Assembly (NCBI GenBank): GCA_041391965.1
Contig: JAWKMZ010000005.1
Coordinates: 1-64,000, forward strand
Length of the DNA: 64,000 nucleotides
Direction of reading: 5' to 3'
Origin: JAWKMZ01 sp041391965
GTDB lineage: Bacteria > Bacteroidota > Bacteroidia > Flavobacteriales > Flavobacteriaceae
Under the pieces are notes generated by a model. That model ran no database searches, was not told the origin of the DNA, and worked only from the letters and a program-made list of their open reading frames with translations. Positions 24,285-33,601 of this stretch are shown piece by piece. The number at the start of each line of letters is the position of its first letter. Within the stretch, counting starts at the first letter, position 1. The position numbers were made by a program, and so were the translations under genes.

Positions 24285-24309
24285 TATCACATCATTTTCA
24301 ATCAAACAA

Positions 24310-26574
24310 CTAAGATGCGTTTTCTTTTTTAATCAAATTTAAAGCAGAACCTTCTTTATACCAATTAATTTGGTGTTGATTATAGGTGTGGTTTGCTTTA
24401 ATACTATTTTTAGTACCATCTGCATGCACAAACTCAATAGTGAGTTGTTTATCTGGTGCAAATTGGTCTAAATCCAAGAAATTGATGGTGTCATCTTCTT
24501 GAATCAAATCATAATCATTTTCATTGGCAAATGTTAAACCTAACATTCCTTGTTTTTTAAGGTTGGTTTCATGAATACGTGCAAACGATTTTACCAATAC
24601 TGCTGCAACACCCAAATGACGAGGTTCCATGGCTGCATGTTCACGCGAAGAGCCTTCGCCATAATTATGGTCACCAACAACTATAGATTTGATACCTTTT
24701 GCTTTGTATGCTCTGGCCACATCAGGAACACCTTCATAATCACCTGTCAGTTGATTTTTTACAAAATTGGTTTTCTTGTTATAAGCATTAACAGCACCAA
24801 TAAGCATATTGTTTGATATGTTATCCAAATGACCTCTGTAACGTAACCAAGGTCCAGCCATTGAAATATGGTCTGTAGTACATTTTCCGAAGGCTTTAAT
24901 TAATAATTTTGCACCTTTTATAGAATTGCCTATGGGTTCAAAAGGGGTTAATAATTGTAAACGTTCAGACGTTGGGCTTACAGATACATTGACCTTGCTT
25001 CCATCTTTTAGAGGCTCAACATAACCAGCATCATCTACATCAAATCCTAAAGGTGGTAATTCAATTCCTCTTGGTTCTTCTAATTTTATTTCTTGTCCAT
25101 CTTCATTAATTAAAGTGTCATTCATTGGATCAAAATCCAAACGACCAGAAATTGCAATAGCGGCAACCATTTCTGGAGAGCCTACAAACGCATGCGTATT
25201 TGGATTCCCATCAGCACGTTTTGAGAAATTTCTGTTAAATGAGTGTACAATGGTATTTTTTTCATCGCCTTTCATATCACTTCTGTCCCATTGTCCTATA
25301 CAAGGTCCACAAGCATTGGTAAAGATGGTTGCGTCTAAATCTTCAAATATTTTTAAAATGCCATCGCGTTCCGCTGTAAAACGAATTTGCTCAGAACCTG
25401 GATTGATTCCAAAATCTGATTTTGGTTTTATTTTTTTATCAACAGCTTGTTTCGCAATAGAAGCTGCACGTGTTAAATCTTCATAAGAACTATTGGTGCA
25501 GGATCCTATCAATCCCCAATCTACTTTAATTGGCCAACCTTTTTCTCTGGCAATTTTACCAAGTTCACCAACAGGAGTTGCTAAATCTGGTGTAAAAGGA
25601 CCATTTAAATGTGGACGTAAGGTATTCAAATCAATTTCAATCACTTGATCAAAATAAGTTTCTGGATTTGCATATACCTCATCATCACCTGTTAAATATT
25701 CACGTATTTTGTTGGCTTCGTCTGCAATATCAGTTCTATCGGTTGCTCTTAAATAACGTTCCATAGCATCGTCGTATCCAAAGGTAGAAGTCGTTGCACC
25801 AATTTCGGCTCCCATATTACAAATGGTTCCTTTTCCTGTACAAGAAAGATTTTTAGCACCTTCTCCAAAATACTCAACAATAGCACCTGTACCACCTTTT
25901 ACGGTTAAAATTCCGGCTACTTTAAGAATCACATCTTTAGCTGAAGTCCAACCATTTAGTTTTCCTGTTAATTTGACACCAATCAATTTTGGAAATTTCA
26001 ATTCCCAAGCCATTCCAGCCATCACATCTACTGCATCTGCACCACCAACTCCAATAGCCACCATGCCTAAACCACCAGCATTGACGGTGTGCGAATCAGT
26101 TCCTATCATCATACCTCCAGGAAAGGCATAATTTTCTAAAACCACTTGATGTATAATTCCAGCGCCTGGTTTCCAAAAGCCGATACCATATTTATTAGAA
26201 ACTGAAGCTAAGAAATCAAAAACTTCGCTACTGGATTCATTAGCGCGTTTTAAATCGGCAGCTGCACCTTGTTTTGCTTGAATTAAATGGTCACAATGTA
26301 CTGTTGTTGGTACAGCTACTTTAGCTTTACCTGCTTGCATAAACTGCAATAGTGCCATTTGTGCTGTTGCATCTTGACACGCAATTCTATCAGGTGCAAA
26401 ATCTACATAATCCTTCCCTCTTGTAAAAGCTTTGGTTGGTGCACCATCCCAAAGATGTGCATAAAGAATTTTTTCTGAAAGCGTTAAGGGTTTGCCTACA
26501 ATAGTTCTTGCGGTATCAACACGCTCAGCCATGGTGGCATACACCTTTTTTATCATGTCTATATCAAATGCCAT
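24310..26574 (-). CDS. acn: Aconitate hydratase (mitochondrial-type aconitase)
   Basis: Interconverts citrate and isocitrate in the TCA cycle with a [4Fe-4S] cluster. The 754 residues match the short aconitase class close to the eukaryotic mitochondrial enzyme, not the roughly 900-residue AcnA or AcnB. Visible are the HCDHL segment near residue 94, the active-site GTDSHTVNAGGLG near 160, the cluster ligands GSCTNSS (near 358) and ACGPCIGQW (near 421), and GDHNYGEGSSREHAA near 636. It is a single-gene unit closed by a strong terminator. A TAATTTTG box lies on the minus strand near 26635, without a clear -33 partner. Confidence 0.95.
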   Translation of the reverse strand: MAFDIDMIKKVYATMAERVDTARTIVGKPLTLSEKILYAHLWDGAPTKAFTRGKDYVDFAPDRIACQDATAQMALLQFMQAGKAKVAVPTTVHCDHLIQAKQGAAADLKRANESSSEVFDFLASVSNKYGIGFWKPGAGIIHQVVLENYAFPGGMMIGTDSHTVNAGGLGMVAIGVGGADAVDVMAGMAWELKFPKLIGVKLTGKLNGWTSAKDVILKVAGILTVKGGTGAIVEYFGEGAKNLSCTGKGTICNMGAEIGATTSTFGYDDAMERYLRATDRTDIADEANKIREYLTGDDEVYANPETYFDQVIEIDLNTLRPHLNGPFTPDLATPVGELGKIAREKGWPIKVDWGLIGSCTNSSYEDLTRAASIAKQAVDKKIKPKSDFGINPGSEQIRFTAERDGILKIFEDLDATIFTNACGPCIGQWDRSDMKGDEKNTIVHSFNRNFSKRADGNPNTHAFVGSPEMVAAIAISGRLDFDPMNDTLINEDGQEIKLEEPRGIELPPLGFDVDDAGYVEPLKDGSKVNVSVSPTSERLQLLTPFEPIGNSIKGAKLLIKAFGKCTTDHISMAGPWLRYRGHLDNISNNMLIGAVNAYNKKTNFVKNQLTGDYEGVPDVARAYKAKGIKSIVVGDHNYGEGSSREHAAMEPRHLGVAAVLVKSFARIHETNLKKQGMLGLTFANENDYDLIQEDDTINFLDLDQFAPDKQLTIEFVHADGTKNSIKANHTYNQHQINWYKEGSALNLIKKENAS

Positions 26575-26829
26575 AAGTTATAATTATAAAGTTTAGAATT
26601 CGTTTTTATTCCGAAGTATCGGTTAGCAAAATTACAAATTTTAAGGGAGAATAAAAAATATGTAACAAAAACTAAAAAATGATGAATATATATCAAAAAA
26701 AAACGTTTTTCACATCAAATATTTTGTTTATTAACAAAATAATAGTCAATGAAATATAAAATTAACAAAAAACAGCGTATTTAAAATGGTTCTTTATTAA
26801 TTCTATAACAAAAAATAAATACAAATAGT

Positions 26830-27783
26830 TTAGAACAGACTTTTAATAATTTGCTCATCAGAGATTCCTTCTGCTTCAGCTTTGTAGTTTTTGATGATAC
26901 GATGACGTAAAATTCCGTTAGCTACCGCTTGTACATTTTCTATATCTGGAGAAAATTTGCCATGAATGGCGGCATGTGTTTTAGCAGCAAGTATCAAATT
27001 TTGTGATGCTCTTGGTCCTGCGCCCCAATCTACAAACTCTTTTACCAACTCTGAAGCCGTCGAGGCATTTGGACGTGTTTTGCTAACCATTGTCACTGCA
27101 TACTCCACTACATTATTTGCTACAGGAATACGTCGTATCAATTGTTGAAAATTTATGATTTCTTGAGCAGAAAATAAGGCATTGACCTTAATGTGCCTAT
27201 CTGTTGTTGTGGCTTTTACCACTTCAACTTCTTCTGTAAAAGATGGATAATCTAAATTGATAGCAAACATAAAACGGTCTAATTGCGCTTCTGGCAAAGG
27301 ATATGTTCCTTCTTGCTCAATTGGGTTTTGGGTTGCCAACACAAAATAAGGCAAACTGAGTTGATAGTGATGACCAGCAACGGTTACTGCGCGTTCTTGC
27401 ATGGCTTCTAATAAAGCAGCTTGCGTTTTTGGTGGTGTTCTGTTAATTTCATCAGCCAAAATAATATTGGCAAAAATGGGGCCTTTTATAAATTTAAAAT
27501 GACGATTTTCATCAAGTATTTCACTTCCAAGAATATCACTTGGCATCAAATCTGGTGTAAATTGAATACGTTTAAAATCTAAACCCAAGGCTTGGGCAAT
27601 GGTATTGACCATTAAAGTTTTTGCCAACCCTGGAACACCAATTAATAAGGCATGACCGCCTGAAAATATAGAAATTAGGATTTGATTAACTACTTCATCC
27701 TGACCAACAATTACTTTGGCTATTTCAGATTTTAAAGCATTAAATTTTTTAACAAACTGCTCTACAGCTGCAACATCAGACAT
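26830..27783 (-). CDS. MoxR-family AAA+ ATPase
   Basis: A cytoplasmic AAA+ chaperone of 317 residues with Walker A GVPGLAKT near residue 51, Walker B ADEINRTPPKTQAALLEAMQE near 110, sensor 1 ATQNP and the AQLDRFMF segment. MoxR proteins help mature partner complexes, often with VWA-domain proteins. It is the last gene of an operon with three periplasmic folding genes and starts 4 nt after the SurA-like gene. No VWA partner is in the window downstream, where aconitase follows after 255 nt. An AT-rich palindrome AAAAACGTTTTT lies in that gap. Confidence 0.92.
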   Translation of the reverse strand: MSDVAAVEQFVKKFNALKSEIAKVIVGQDEVVNQILISIFSGGHALLIGVPGLAKTLMVNTIAQALGLDFKRIQFTPDLMPSDILGSEILDENRHFKFIKGPIFANIILADEINRTPPKTQAALLEAMQERAVTVAGHHYQLSLPYFVLATQNPIEQEGTYPLPEAQLDRFMFAINLDYPSFTEEVEVVKATTTDRHIKVNALFSAQEIINFQQLIRRIPVANNVVEYAVTMVSKTRPNASTASELVKEFVDWGAGPRASQNLILAAKTHAAIHGKFSPDIENVQAVANGILRHRIIKNYKAEAEGISDEQIIKSLF

Positions 27784-27787
27784 AGTA

Positions 27788-29239
27788 TTATTCTTTTTTT
27801 AACCAGTTACTTGTAAACTCACAATTTCTATATTCACCATTGATATTAATGTAAGTGTCCATGATTTTTTCGTCCATCCACTTCCCTATGGCTTTAAATT
27901 GTTTGTCTTGTTCTGCAAGATTTTTTATTTTAAGATAATCTTTTGCAAAATCAGCTTCATGCTCATTTATTCTGTCTGTAACGGTTAATATTTTAAATTT
28001 AATAGGATTGATTCGGTCTTCATCTTGAAGCACTAAACTTACTTCATTGTCTTTTAAACTCTGAATTTGTGTATAGAGTTCAGGATCCATTTTGGTCAAT
28101 TCAAAACTGTAATCTTGTGTTTTAGGGTTGATTAATTGTCCACCATCATTTCTGGTTTCTTTTTCGTCACTAAATTGACGTGCAGCATCACTAAAGCTAA
28201 TTTCGCCATCAACAATACGTTGACGTATTTTTTCTATTTTATCTTTGGCTTCTTTAATGGCTTCATCTGTGACTTTTGGACGCAATAAAATATGACGTAC
28301 ATCATACTCTTGTCCTCTAATTTTTTCTAAATATATAATATGGTATCCGAATTCCGTTTCAAAAGGTTCCGAAATTTCGCCTTCTTGTAATGAAAATGCA
28401 ACATCTCTAAACTCTTTTACCATTTGTGGACGATTTCTGTTTAAAGTATATAAACCGCCTGTTTTACGAGAGGCAATATCATCAGAATACAAAACCGCTT
28501 TAGAAGTAAAACTTGCACCATTTTCTAACACATCTGCTCTGTATTCTTTGAGTTTATTGATGACTTTTTGTTTTTCTTCTTCAGATACTTTTGGGATGAC
28601 TACTATTTGTGCCACTTTAAGTTCTGTACCAAATACTGGACGTTCATCTTTAGGAATGCTATTAAAATATTGTCTTACTTCTTCTGGCGTTACTTCAATG
28701 TCTTCAACAATTTTACGTTGCATGTCCATGGCCAGTTTTTGGTTTTTGTTGATTTCATACATTTCATCTCTTAAGGCTTGCTCTGTATCTTTACCATAAA
28801 ATTTCAACAATTCGTCCATTGACCCATGAGTTTGCTCTAAAAAGGTACTGATTTGCTGATCGATATTGCTGCGCAATTCTAATTCATTAACCGTTATACT
28901 GTCTTGGATGGCACTGTGAACATACAGTTTATCTTCTAACAATTTACCAAACAATTGGCATCGTGTTGGCAAATCGGCTTGTGATACGCCTCGTGCTTTT
29001 AACTGCAAAAATTCTTTATCAATATCAGAATCCAAAATAATATAATCACCAACTACTGCGGCAACACCATCTACCTTGATACGTTGGTTAGACGCTGTAG
29101 AATCTATAACTTTTGATTCTGGCACTTTATCTTCTATAATTTCTTGCGCATGGGCAACTGTAAAGCTAAATAAGGTTAACAATGTAAGCGTTAGCTTGAT
29201 GTTAGTTGTAAATTTCAAATTGATTGTTTTTAATTGCAT
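27788..29239 (-). CDS. SurA-like periplasmic peptidyl-prolyl isomerase
   Basis: A 483-residue secreted chaperone: signal peptide (about 1-32, cleaved after AHA), a SurA N-terminal domain (VDGVAAVVGDYIILDSDIDKE near residue 40), a parvulin domain (about 185-295, ending EFGYHIIYLEKIRG) and a more divergent second parvulin domain. It should fold outer-membrane barrels. The frame extends to a TTG at 29260, but the first ATG is at 29239; this start overlaps the preceding gene by 38 bp. It is the third of four genes in the operon. Confidence 0.88.
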   Translation of the reverse strand: MQLKTINLKFTTNIKLTLTLLTLFSFTVAHAQEIIEDKVPESKVIDSTASNQRIKVDGVAAVVGDYIILDSDIDKEFLQLKARGVSQADLPTRCQLFGKLLEDKLYVHSAIQDSITVNELELRSNIDQQISTFLEQTHGSMDELLKFYGKDTEQALRDEMYEINKNQKLAMDMQRKIVEDIEVTPEEVRQYFNSIPKDERPVFGTELKVAQIVVIPKVSEEEKQKVINKLKEYRADVLENGASFTSKAVLYSDDIASRKTGGLYTLNRNRPQMVKEFRDVAFSLQEGEISEPFETEFGYHIIYLEKIRGQEYDVRHILLRPKVTDEAIKEAKDKIEKIRQRIVDGEISFSDAARQFSDEKETRNDGGQLINPKTQDYSFELTKMDPELYTQIQSLKDNEVSLVLQDEDRINPIKFKILTVTDRINEHEADFAKDYLKIKNLAEQDKQFKAIGKWMDEKIMDTYININGEYRNCEFTSNWLKKE

Positions 29240-30053
29240 CTTTTGTAATATCTTTTTCAAGTTGCTTGATGAGCTCTAATTTTCGACGGTTGATGATAAT
29301 TTGGTCAATGGTTGGTTTTACATACTCTAATGGTGCATAATCATTTTGTTGTAAGACGTCATTAATTTGCATCAAATATAGGTCTAATGAATCTTTGAGT
29401 TGTATAAAATTAGATTTTTTTAACAGTTCTTTTTTGTTTTCGGCATTGATGACAGGAATTTTTTGTATCACTTGCGAAACTTTAATCCAAATAGAATCAT
29501 TTAAAGAATATGATTTAAATTGTATTGCAATAGAATCTAAATAGGTTTTGTCTTTTTCATCAAACCGTGTAAAGCGTTTTTTTATATCGTCTATATTGAT
29601 GGAATTTTGAAGAATATTAATGTATCTAAATTTAATTAACTCTTCATTAAGTTTAAAGGTTTCTTTATTGCTGTCAAAAACAGCTTGTTCTTCGGCTATA
29701 GTTATTGAGGTATCTATACTTCGTTTTACAAGAGCTTCTACATAAGCTTTGGTAAATAAATCTTTTTTATATTCATCTACCAATTTATTAAAATCGGCTT
29801 GTTTTTGCTCTGGCAGATTGCGTTTGGCTCCATCAAGCAACAATAATTGTGTTGCCCAACGGGTTATAAAACCAGTAACTACAAGTGCGCTGTCTTCTTT
29901 AGAGGTGCCTTGGGCAACCAAATCTTTGATGTCATCTTGATACAAATATGTGTCGCCAACACGAGCCACAGGAATTCTATCATCGGTTTCTTTAAAAAAA
30001 TGACAAGAAACCAACAAACAGCAACCTAATATGAAGCTTCCTTTTTTTATCAA
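29202..30053 (-). CDS. SurA-like chaperone lipoprotein without a visible rotamase domain
   Basis: A 283-residue lipoprotein with lipobox LLVSC (C17). The N-terminal half looks like the peptide-binding domain of SurA/PpiC proteins (DDRIPVARVGDTYLYQDDIKDL near residue 25, then long helices). I find no parvulin GGxLG or FGYHI motif, so it probably has chaperone function only. Its ATG overlaps the preceding PpiC gene by 4 nt, indicating coupling. It is probably anchored in the periplasmic face of a membrane and may hand clients to its neighbours. Confidence 0.75.
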   Translation of the reverse strand: MIKKGSFILGCCLLVSCHFFKETDDRIPVARVGDTYLYQDDIKDLVAQGTSKEDSALVVTGFITRWATQLLLLDGAKRNLPEQKQADFNKLVDEYKKDLFTKAYVEALVKRSIDTSITIAEEQAVFDSNKETFKLNEELIKFRYINILQNSINIDDIKKRFTRFDEKDKTYLDSIAIQFKSYSLNDSIWIKVSQVIQKIPVINAENKKELLKKSNFIQLKDSLDLYLMQINDVLQQNDYAPLEYVKPTIDQIIINRRKLELIKQLEKDITKDAIKNNQFEIYN

Positions 30054-31996
30054 TTTTGATGCTGTATTTGTGCTTTTACTTTTGCCAACACGTCTGCATT
30101 GACTTCTACTTTATATCTATCATTTAATGATTGTAACCAAGTGGTTTCTATTTCATTTTGATAATCGCTAATAACACGGCCTTTAGCTTCTTCAAAAGTT
30201 TTGTTGGTAGAAGGAATGACCTCGTTAATCCATATAATATGGTAGGCATCATTATAATGATACACTTTTGAAAGTCCTTTTTTAAGCTCTAAATTTTTTG
30301 GCAAAGCTTGATAATCTGTTTCAAAAACACCTTTGGTAAAAATAACGTGTTGTTCATTTTCTGTATTTAATTTGGTGTTGATTTCCTCTGATGTTTTTCC
30401 TGCTTTAAAAGCGGTTGCTACTTTATGAATATCAGCTTCTTTAGCTGCAGATGCAATTATAGCGTCTACACGGTTTTGCCATACATAGGCATCTTTATGT
30501 GTGTTATAAAATTTTTGTTGCCCAATAGTGTCAGTAACTGCTGCATTCCACACTTCTTTTTCCATTAAGTCAAAAAGCAATAACCCATCTTTGTATTCTT
30601 TTAAAATTTGAGCAAAATCTTTATTTTCATATTCCAGATGGTCTTCATGGTATTTTAAAATGGTGGATTCTTCAAATGATTTGAATTCTTTTTCAACAAT
30701 GGTTTTAAAAGGGATTTCTCTATGCGAATACACTTTTTGCAAGCCCATTAAATAATTCCCAAAGTCATTATAGGTAACATCGTAATCTTGAATTTTTAAA
30801 AGCAGTTTATCCTTTTTAAAACCATCAGGCAACACCCAACTTCTGTTATAAAAAGCTGGTGTAAGAATACTTTCAAAATAAGGTAACGCATCAAGGTTTT
30901 CTTTAACATCGTACTTCTTTTTAAGCGTATTAGCCAAAGAGGTATTGATTAAACTTGAACGCGAATCGCGCTTTACTTTACTTTCAATTTCCGATTTAAT
31001 CTCATCAAAAGGTGGTACGCCTTTTTTGTCAATCAGTTTGATAATATGCCATCCATAATTAGATTTAAAAGGTTTAGAAATATCCCCTTTTTCTTTTAAA
31101 CTAAAGGCTACATCCTCAAACTCCTGAGAACTCAATTGTCCACCTGTAAATGGTGCTAACAAACCGCCTTTGCCTGAGGAACTTTTATCATCAGAAAATT
31201 GTCTGGCAAGTGATTCAAAATTCTCTCCTTGGTTAATTTTTTTATAGATTTCTTTAATTCGAGTTTCAGGATTAAACAAGCTGTCTTTAGGATTGTTGGC
31301 AACCATAATATGCTCTACAGTTACTTCGCCTAAAGAGGGACGTTTGTCTTCAACACTTATAATATGATACCCAAATTTGGTTCTAAAGGGCATAGAAATG
31401 TCACCCACTTTGGTATTGTAAGCTGCATTTTCAAACTCGTACACCATTTTAAACGCTGAAAAATATCCTAAATCTTCAGCAAAAACGGTTTTTCCGTTAT
31501 GAACCTCATTCTTAACCTTCTCAAAGCCTTCTTTCATAACACGATCACGTAAAGCCAACAGTTTATTATAAACTTCAAGTGTATCTTTTTCGCTTTCATC
31601 CATACGAATCAAAATATGCGATGCTTTAATATCGTATTTCATGCGCTCATAGGCTTCTTTCATCAAAGCATCCGTCACTTTAGAATCGGAAAGGTAATTT
31701 TTAGTAAGTTGTCCTTTATAATTTGAAAATTCACTCAAGTAACTTGGATTTTTATCAAAACCTAAGCGTTTAGCTTCTTTAATTTTTAACTGATAATTGA
31801 CAAACAGCTTAAGGTAAGCGTCAATATCTTTTTGGCTTTCGTCCTTAACTAAATCTAAATTTTTGTTGTAAACCCTTATAAATTCTTCTGCGCTAACAGG
31901 GTCATTATCAACAGTAAACAAGACATCATTGGAAGTTACTTGTGCAAAACCAAAAGTAGTGATGCACAAAACAAAAAGACTTAAAACTAATTTCAT
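30050..31996 (-). CDS. Peptidyl-prolyl isomerase with two parvulin (PpiC) domains
   Basis: A 648-residue exported folding protein: signal peptide (1-18, ending GFAQ), an N-terminal helical region, two consecutive parvulin domains (about 115-225, with DLGYFSAF and FGYHII; and about 225-330, with GGLLAPF and YGWHIIK) and a long C-terminal region without a recognised domain. It heads the four-gene folding operon and has a consensus promoter in front. It is a likely outer-membrane protein biogenesis factor. Confidence 0.88.
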   Translation of the reverse strand: MKLVLSLFVLCITTFGFAQVTSNDVLFTVDNDPVSAEEFIRVYNKNLDLVKDESQKDIDAYLKLFVNYQLKIKEAKRLGFDKNPSYLSEFSNYKGQLTKNYLSDSKVTDALMKEAYERMKYDIKASHILIRMDESEKDTLEVYNKLLALRDRVMKEGFEKVKNEVHNGKTVFAEDLGYFSAFKMVYEFENAAYNTKVGDISMPFRTKFGYHIISVEDKRPSLGEVTVEHIMVANNPKDSLFNPETRIKEIYKKINQGENFESLARQFSDDKSSSGKGGLLAPFTGGQLSSQEFEDVAFSLKEKGDISKPFKSNYGWHIIKLIDKKGVPPFDEIKSEIESKVKRDSRSSLINTSLANTLKKKYDVKENLDALPYFESILTPAFYNRSWVLPDGFKKDKLLLKIQDYDVTYNDFGNYLMGLQKVYSHREIPFKTIVEKEFKSFEESTILKYHEDHLEYENKDFAQILKEYKDGLLLFDLMEKEVWNAAVTDTIGQQKFYNTHKDAYVWQNRVDAIIASAAKEADIHKVATAFKAGKTSEEINTKLNTENEQHVIFTKGVFETDYQALPKNLELKKGLSKVYHYNDAYHIIWINEVIPSTNKTFEEAKGRVISDYQNEIETTWLQSLNDRYKVEVNADVLAKVKAQIQHQN

Positions 31997-32029
31997 TTTA
32001 TTGATTTAAAAATAGATTGACAATTGTAG

Positions 32030-32059
32030 CAAAAATAAAACAATTCACCCAGTAAACAA
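32030..32059 (-). promoter_or_regulatory. Promoter of the PpiC-SurA-MoxR operon
   Basis: On the minus strand TTG (32059-32057), a 19-bp spacer and TATTTTTG (32037-32030) match the consensus. Confidence 0.7.
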
Positions 32060-32238
32060 GGTGCTTTTTTGAAACGATTTTTTATGCGCTTTAGTATAAG
32101 TGCTTGCTTTTAAGAAATGCTAATTTTATAGAATACTTAGTTCAAAATACCACTCATCTAATTTTTTAAACGATTGAACTTTCATTAGTATCATTTTGAT
32201 GCAAAGACACTATCTTTACTTTGTTATAGCCATTGTAT

Positions 32239-32694
32239 ATGAAATACACTACCGAAATTATTGTGGAATTGCCATTGGAAGAGGTTATCAAAAAATTTGA
32301 TAACACTGAAAACATGAAACATTGGCAACGTGGTTTAATTGCTGCCGAACACATCTCTGGAACGCCTGGTGAGTTTGGTGCCAAAATGAAATTAACCTAT
32401 AAAATAGGAAAACGACATTTAGAATTACTCGAAACTATTACACATCGAAATTTGCCACACGAATTCCATGGCACTTACACCACCAAAGGTATGCACAATA
32501 TATAGGAAAATTATTTTGAAAGCACTCCAAATGGTCATACCAAATGGACAAGCAAAAGTGAGTTTATGCCTTTAGGCTTTACCTCAAAATTATTGACAGG
32601 TGTTATGCCAAGTGCTTTTAAAAAACAATCGTTACAATACATGAAAGATTTTAAAAACTTTGCCGAAAACGGCATTTCAGTAGCCAATGCGTAA
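32239..32694 (+). pseudogene. SRPBCC-family gene interrupted by an in-frame amber codon
   Basis: The reading frame from ATG 32239 encodes a START/SRPBCC-like ligand-binding protein (MKYTTEIIVELPLEEVIKKF, HWQRGLIAAEHISG). TAG at 32503-32505 (codon 89 of 152) stops it. After the stop the same frame continues without break and is plainly the rest of the domain (ENYFESTPNGHTKWTSKSEF, MPSAFKKQSLQYMKDFKNF) to TAA at 32692. A single base change from a sense codon explains it. The downstream gene still overlaps the intact frame by 8 bp, so the mutation looks recent, or is a sequencing error, or the codon is read through. Confidence 0.8.
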
Positions 32695-32926
32695 ACTAAA
32701 ATTGATATGGGACTTTAGAGGTCCTGATGCTTTAAAAATAGCCGAACACCACGAAATTCACTTAAAAGAATATTGTGTAATCAACCAATTAAACCAACAC
32801 ATCACTGGGTTTGAAGCACTAACACCAATGCACGCTATTGCTTTTTTGGTAGTAGAAGAAGACCAAATGCCTCCTGTTAGAGATGCTCTAAAACCGCATA
32901 GAGGTTTGGTTTATAATCCAGAATAA
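32687..32926 (+). CDS. Small protein of unknown function
   Basis: A 79-residue soluble protein (MRKLKLIWDFRGPDALKIAEHH). The internal HLKEY and LTPMHAIAFLVVEE look like a small dimeric alpha/beta fold, but I do not recognise a family. The ATG overlaps the end of the SRPBCC frame by 8 bp, so the two were made from one mRNA and may act together. Confidence 0.6.
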   Translation: MRKLKLIWDFRGPDALKIAEHHEIHLKEYCVINQLNQHITGFEALTPMHAIAFLVVEEDQMPPVRDALKPHRGLVYNPE

Positions 32927-33001
32927 TTACGTTAAAAAAGAATATTAGGCTTGGTATTCTGTAAATTTTATTAATTTTAGTCTCAATAAACCCTTCCACT
33001 C

Positions 33002-33523
33002 TTGAAAAGAGCAATTGCAATTGCCTTAGCATCTATATTTACGTTCAACATTTTGGGCAATTATGCGCTTTTAATGGTTCATAAATATGAGGTTAAAAGA
33101 GAACTCATCAGCTTTTTAAAAACAGGTGTTGCGGATGCTCAATTAACGCTCATAAAAATCACATCAAAAAACAAAAAAGACCTTTATTGGAAAGAAGCCC
33201 ATGAGTTTAAATATAAAGGCGAAATGTACGATGTCGTAAAAACTGAAAAAAAAGATGCCAATACAACTATTTATTACTGCATTACAGATAGCAAAGAACG
33301 TCAATTACTTACCGATTTAGAAAACCAAACAGACCAAAATAAAACTAGCAAAAATAGCAAAATCAACACCTCAAAAGTGGTCATAAAAATCATTCCAAAA
33401 GAAGAATTTGACCCTAACCTTCCTGTTTTACCTCTTAAAAATAAAACTATTACATCTCAGTATTTAAGTTTTTACCACTCGGTTAAAATAGATATAGAGA
33501 GTCCTCCACCCAATTTGGTTTAA
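33002..33523 (+). CDS. Unknown exported or membrane-anchored protein upstream of the TonB receptor
   Basis: A 173-residue protein that starts with TTG (MKRAIAIALASIFTF...). The N-terminus is a hydrophobic segment (about 3-25) that could be a signal peptide or membrane anchor, followed by a charged region and a Lys/Asn-rich linker (about 105-125). I recognise no domain. It is 78 nt before the TonB receptor on the same strand and may belong to the uptake operon. Confidence 0.6.
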   Translation: MKRAIAIALASIFTFNILGNYALLMVHKYEVKRELISFLKTGVADAQLTLIKITSKNKKDLYWKEAHEFKYKGEMYDVVKTEKKDANTTIYYCITDSKERQLLTDLENQTDQNKTSKNSKINTSKVVIKIIPKEEFDPNLPVLPLKNKTITSQYLSFYHSVKIDIESPPPNLV

Positions 33524-33601
33524 TACATATCACTTTTTTAAGGAGCTTCTTTTTACAAAGACGTTCATTTACTCGTATTAAACAATCAGATAAAAAAAAT
33601 A

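Noticed and set aside
32927..33601. Cobalamin riboswitch before the TonB receptor
   Set aside because: I see no B12-box-like sequence or multi-stem leader, and the binding protein has the haem-type GYxRxLSAE segment.
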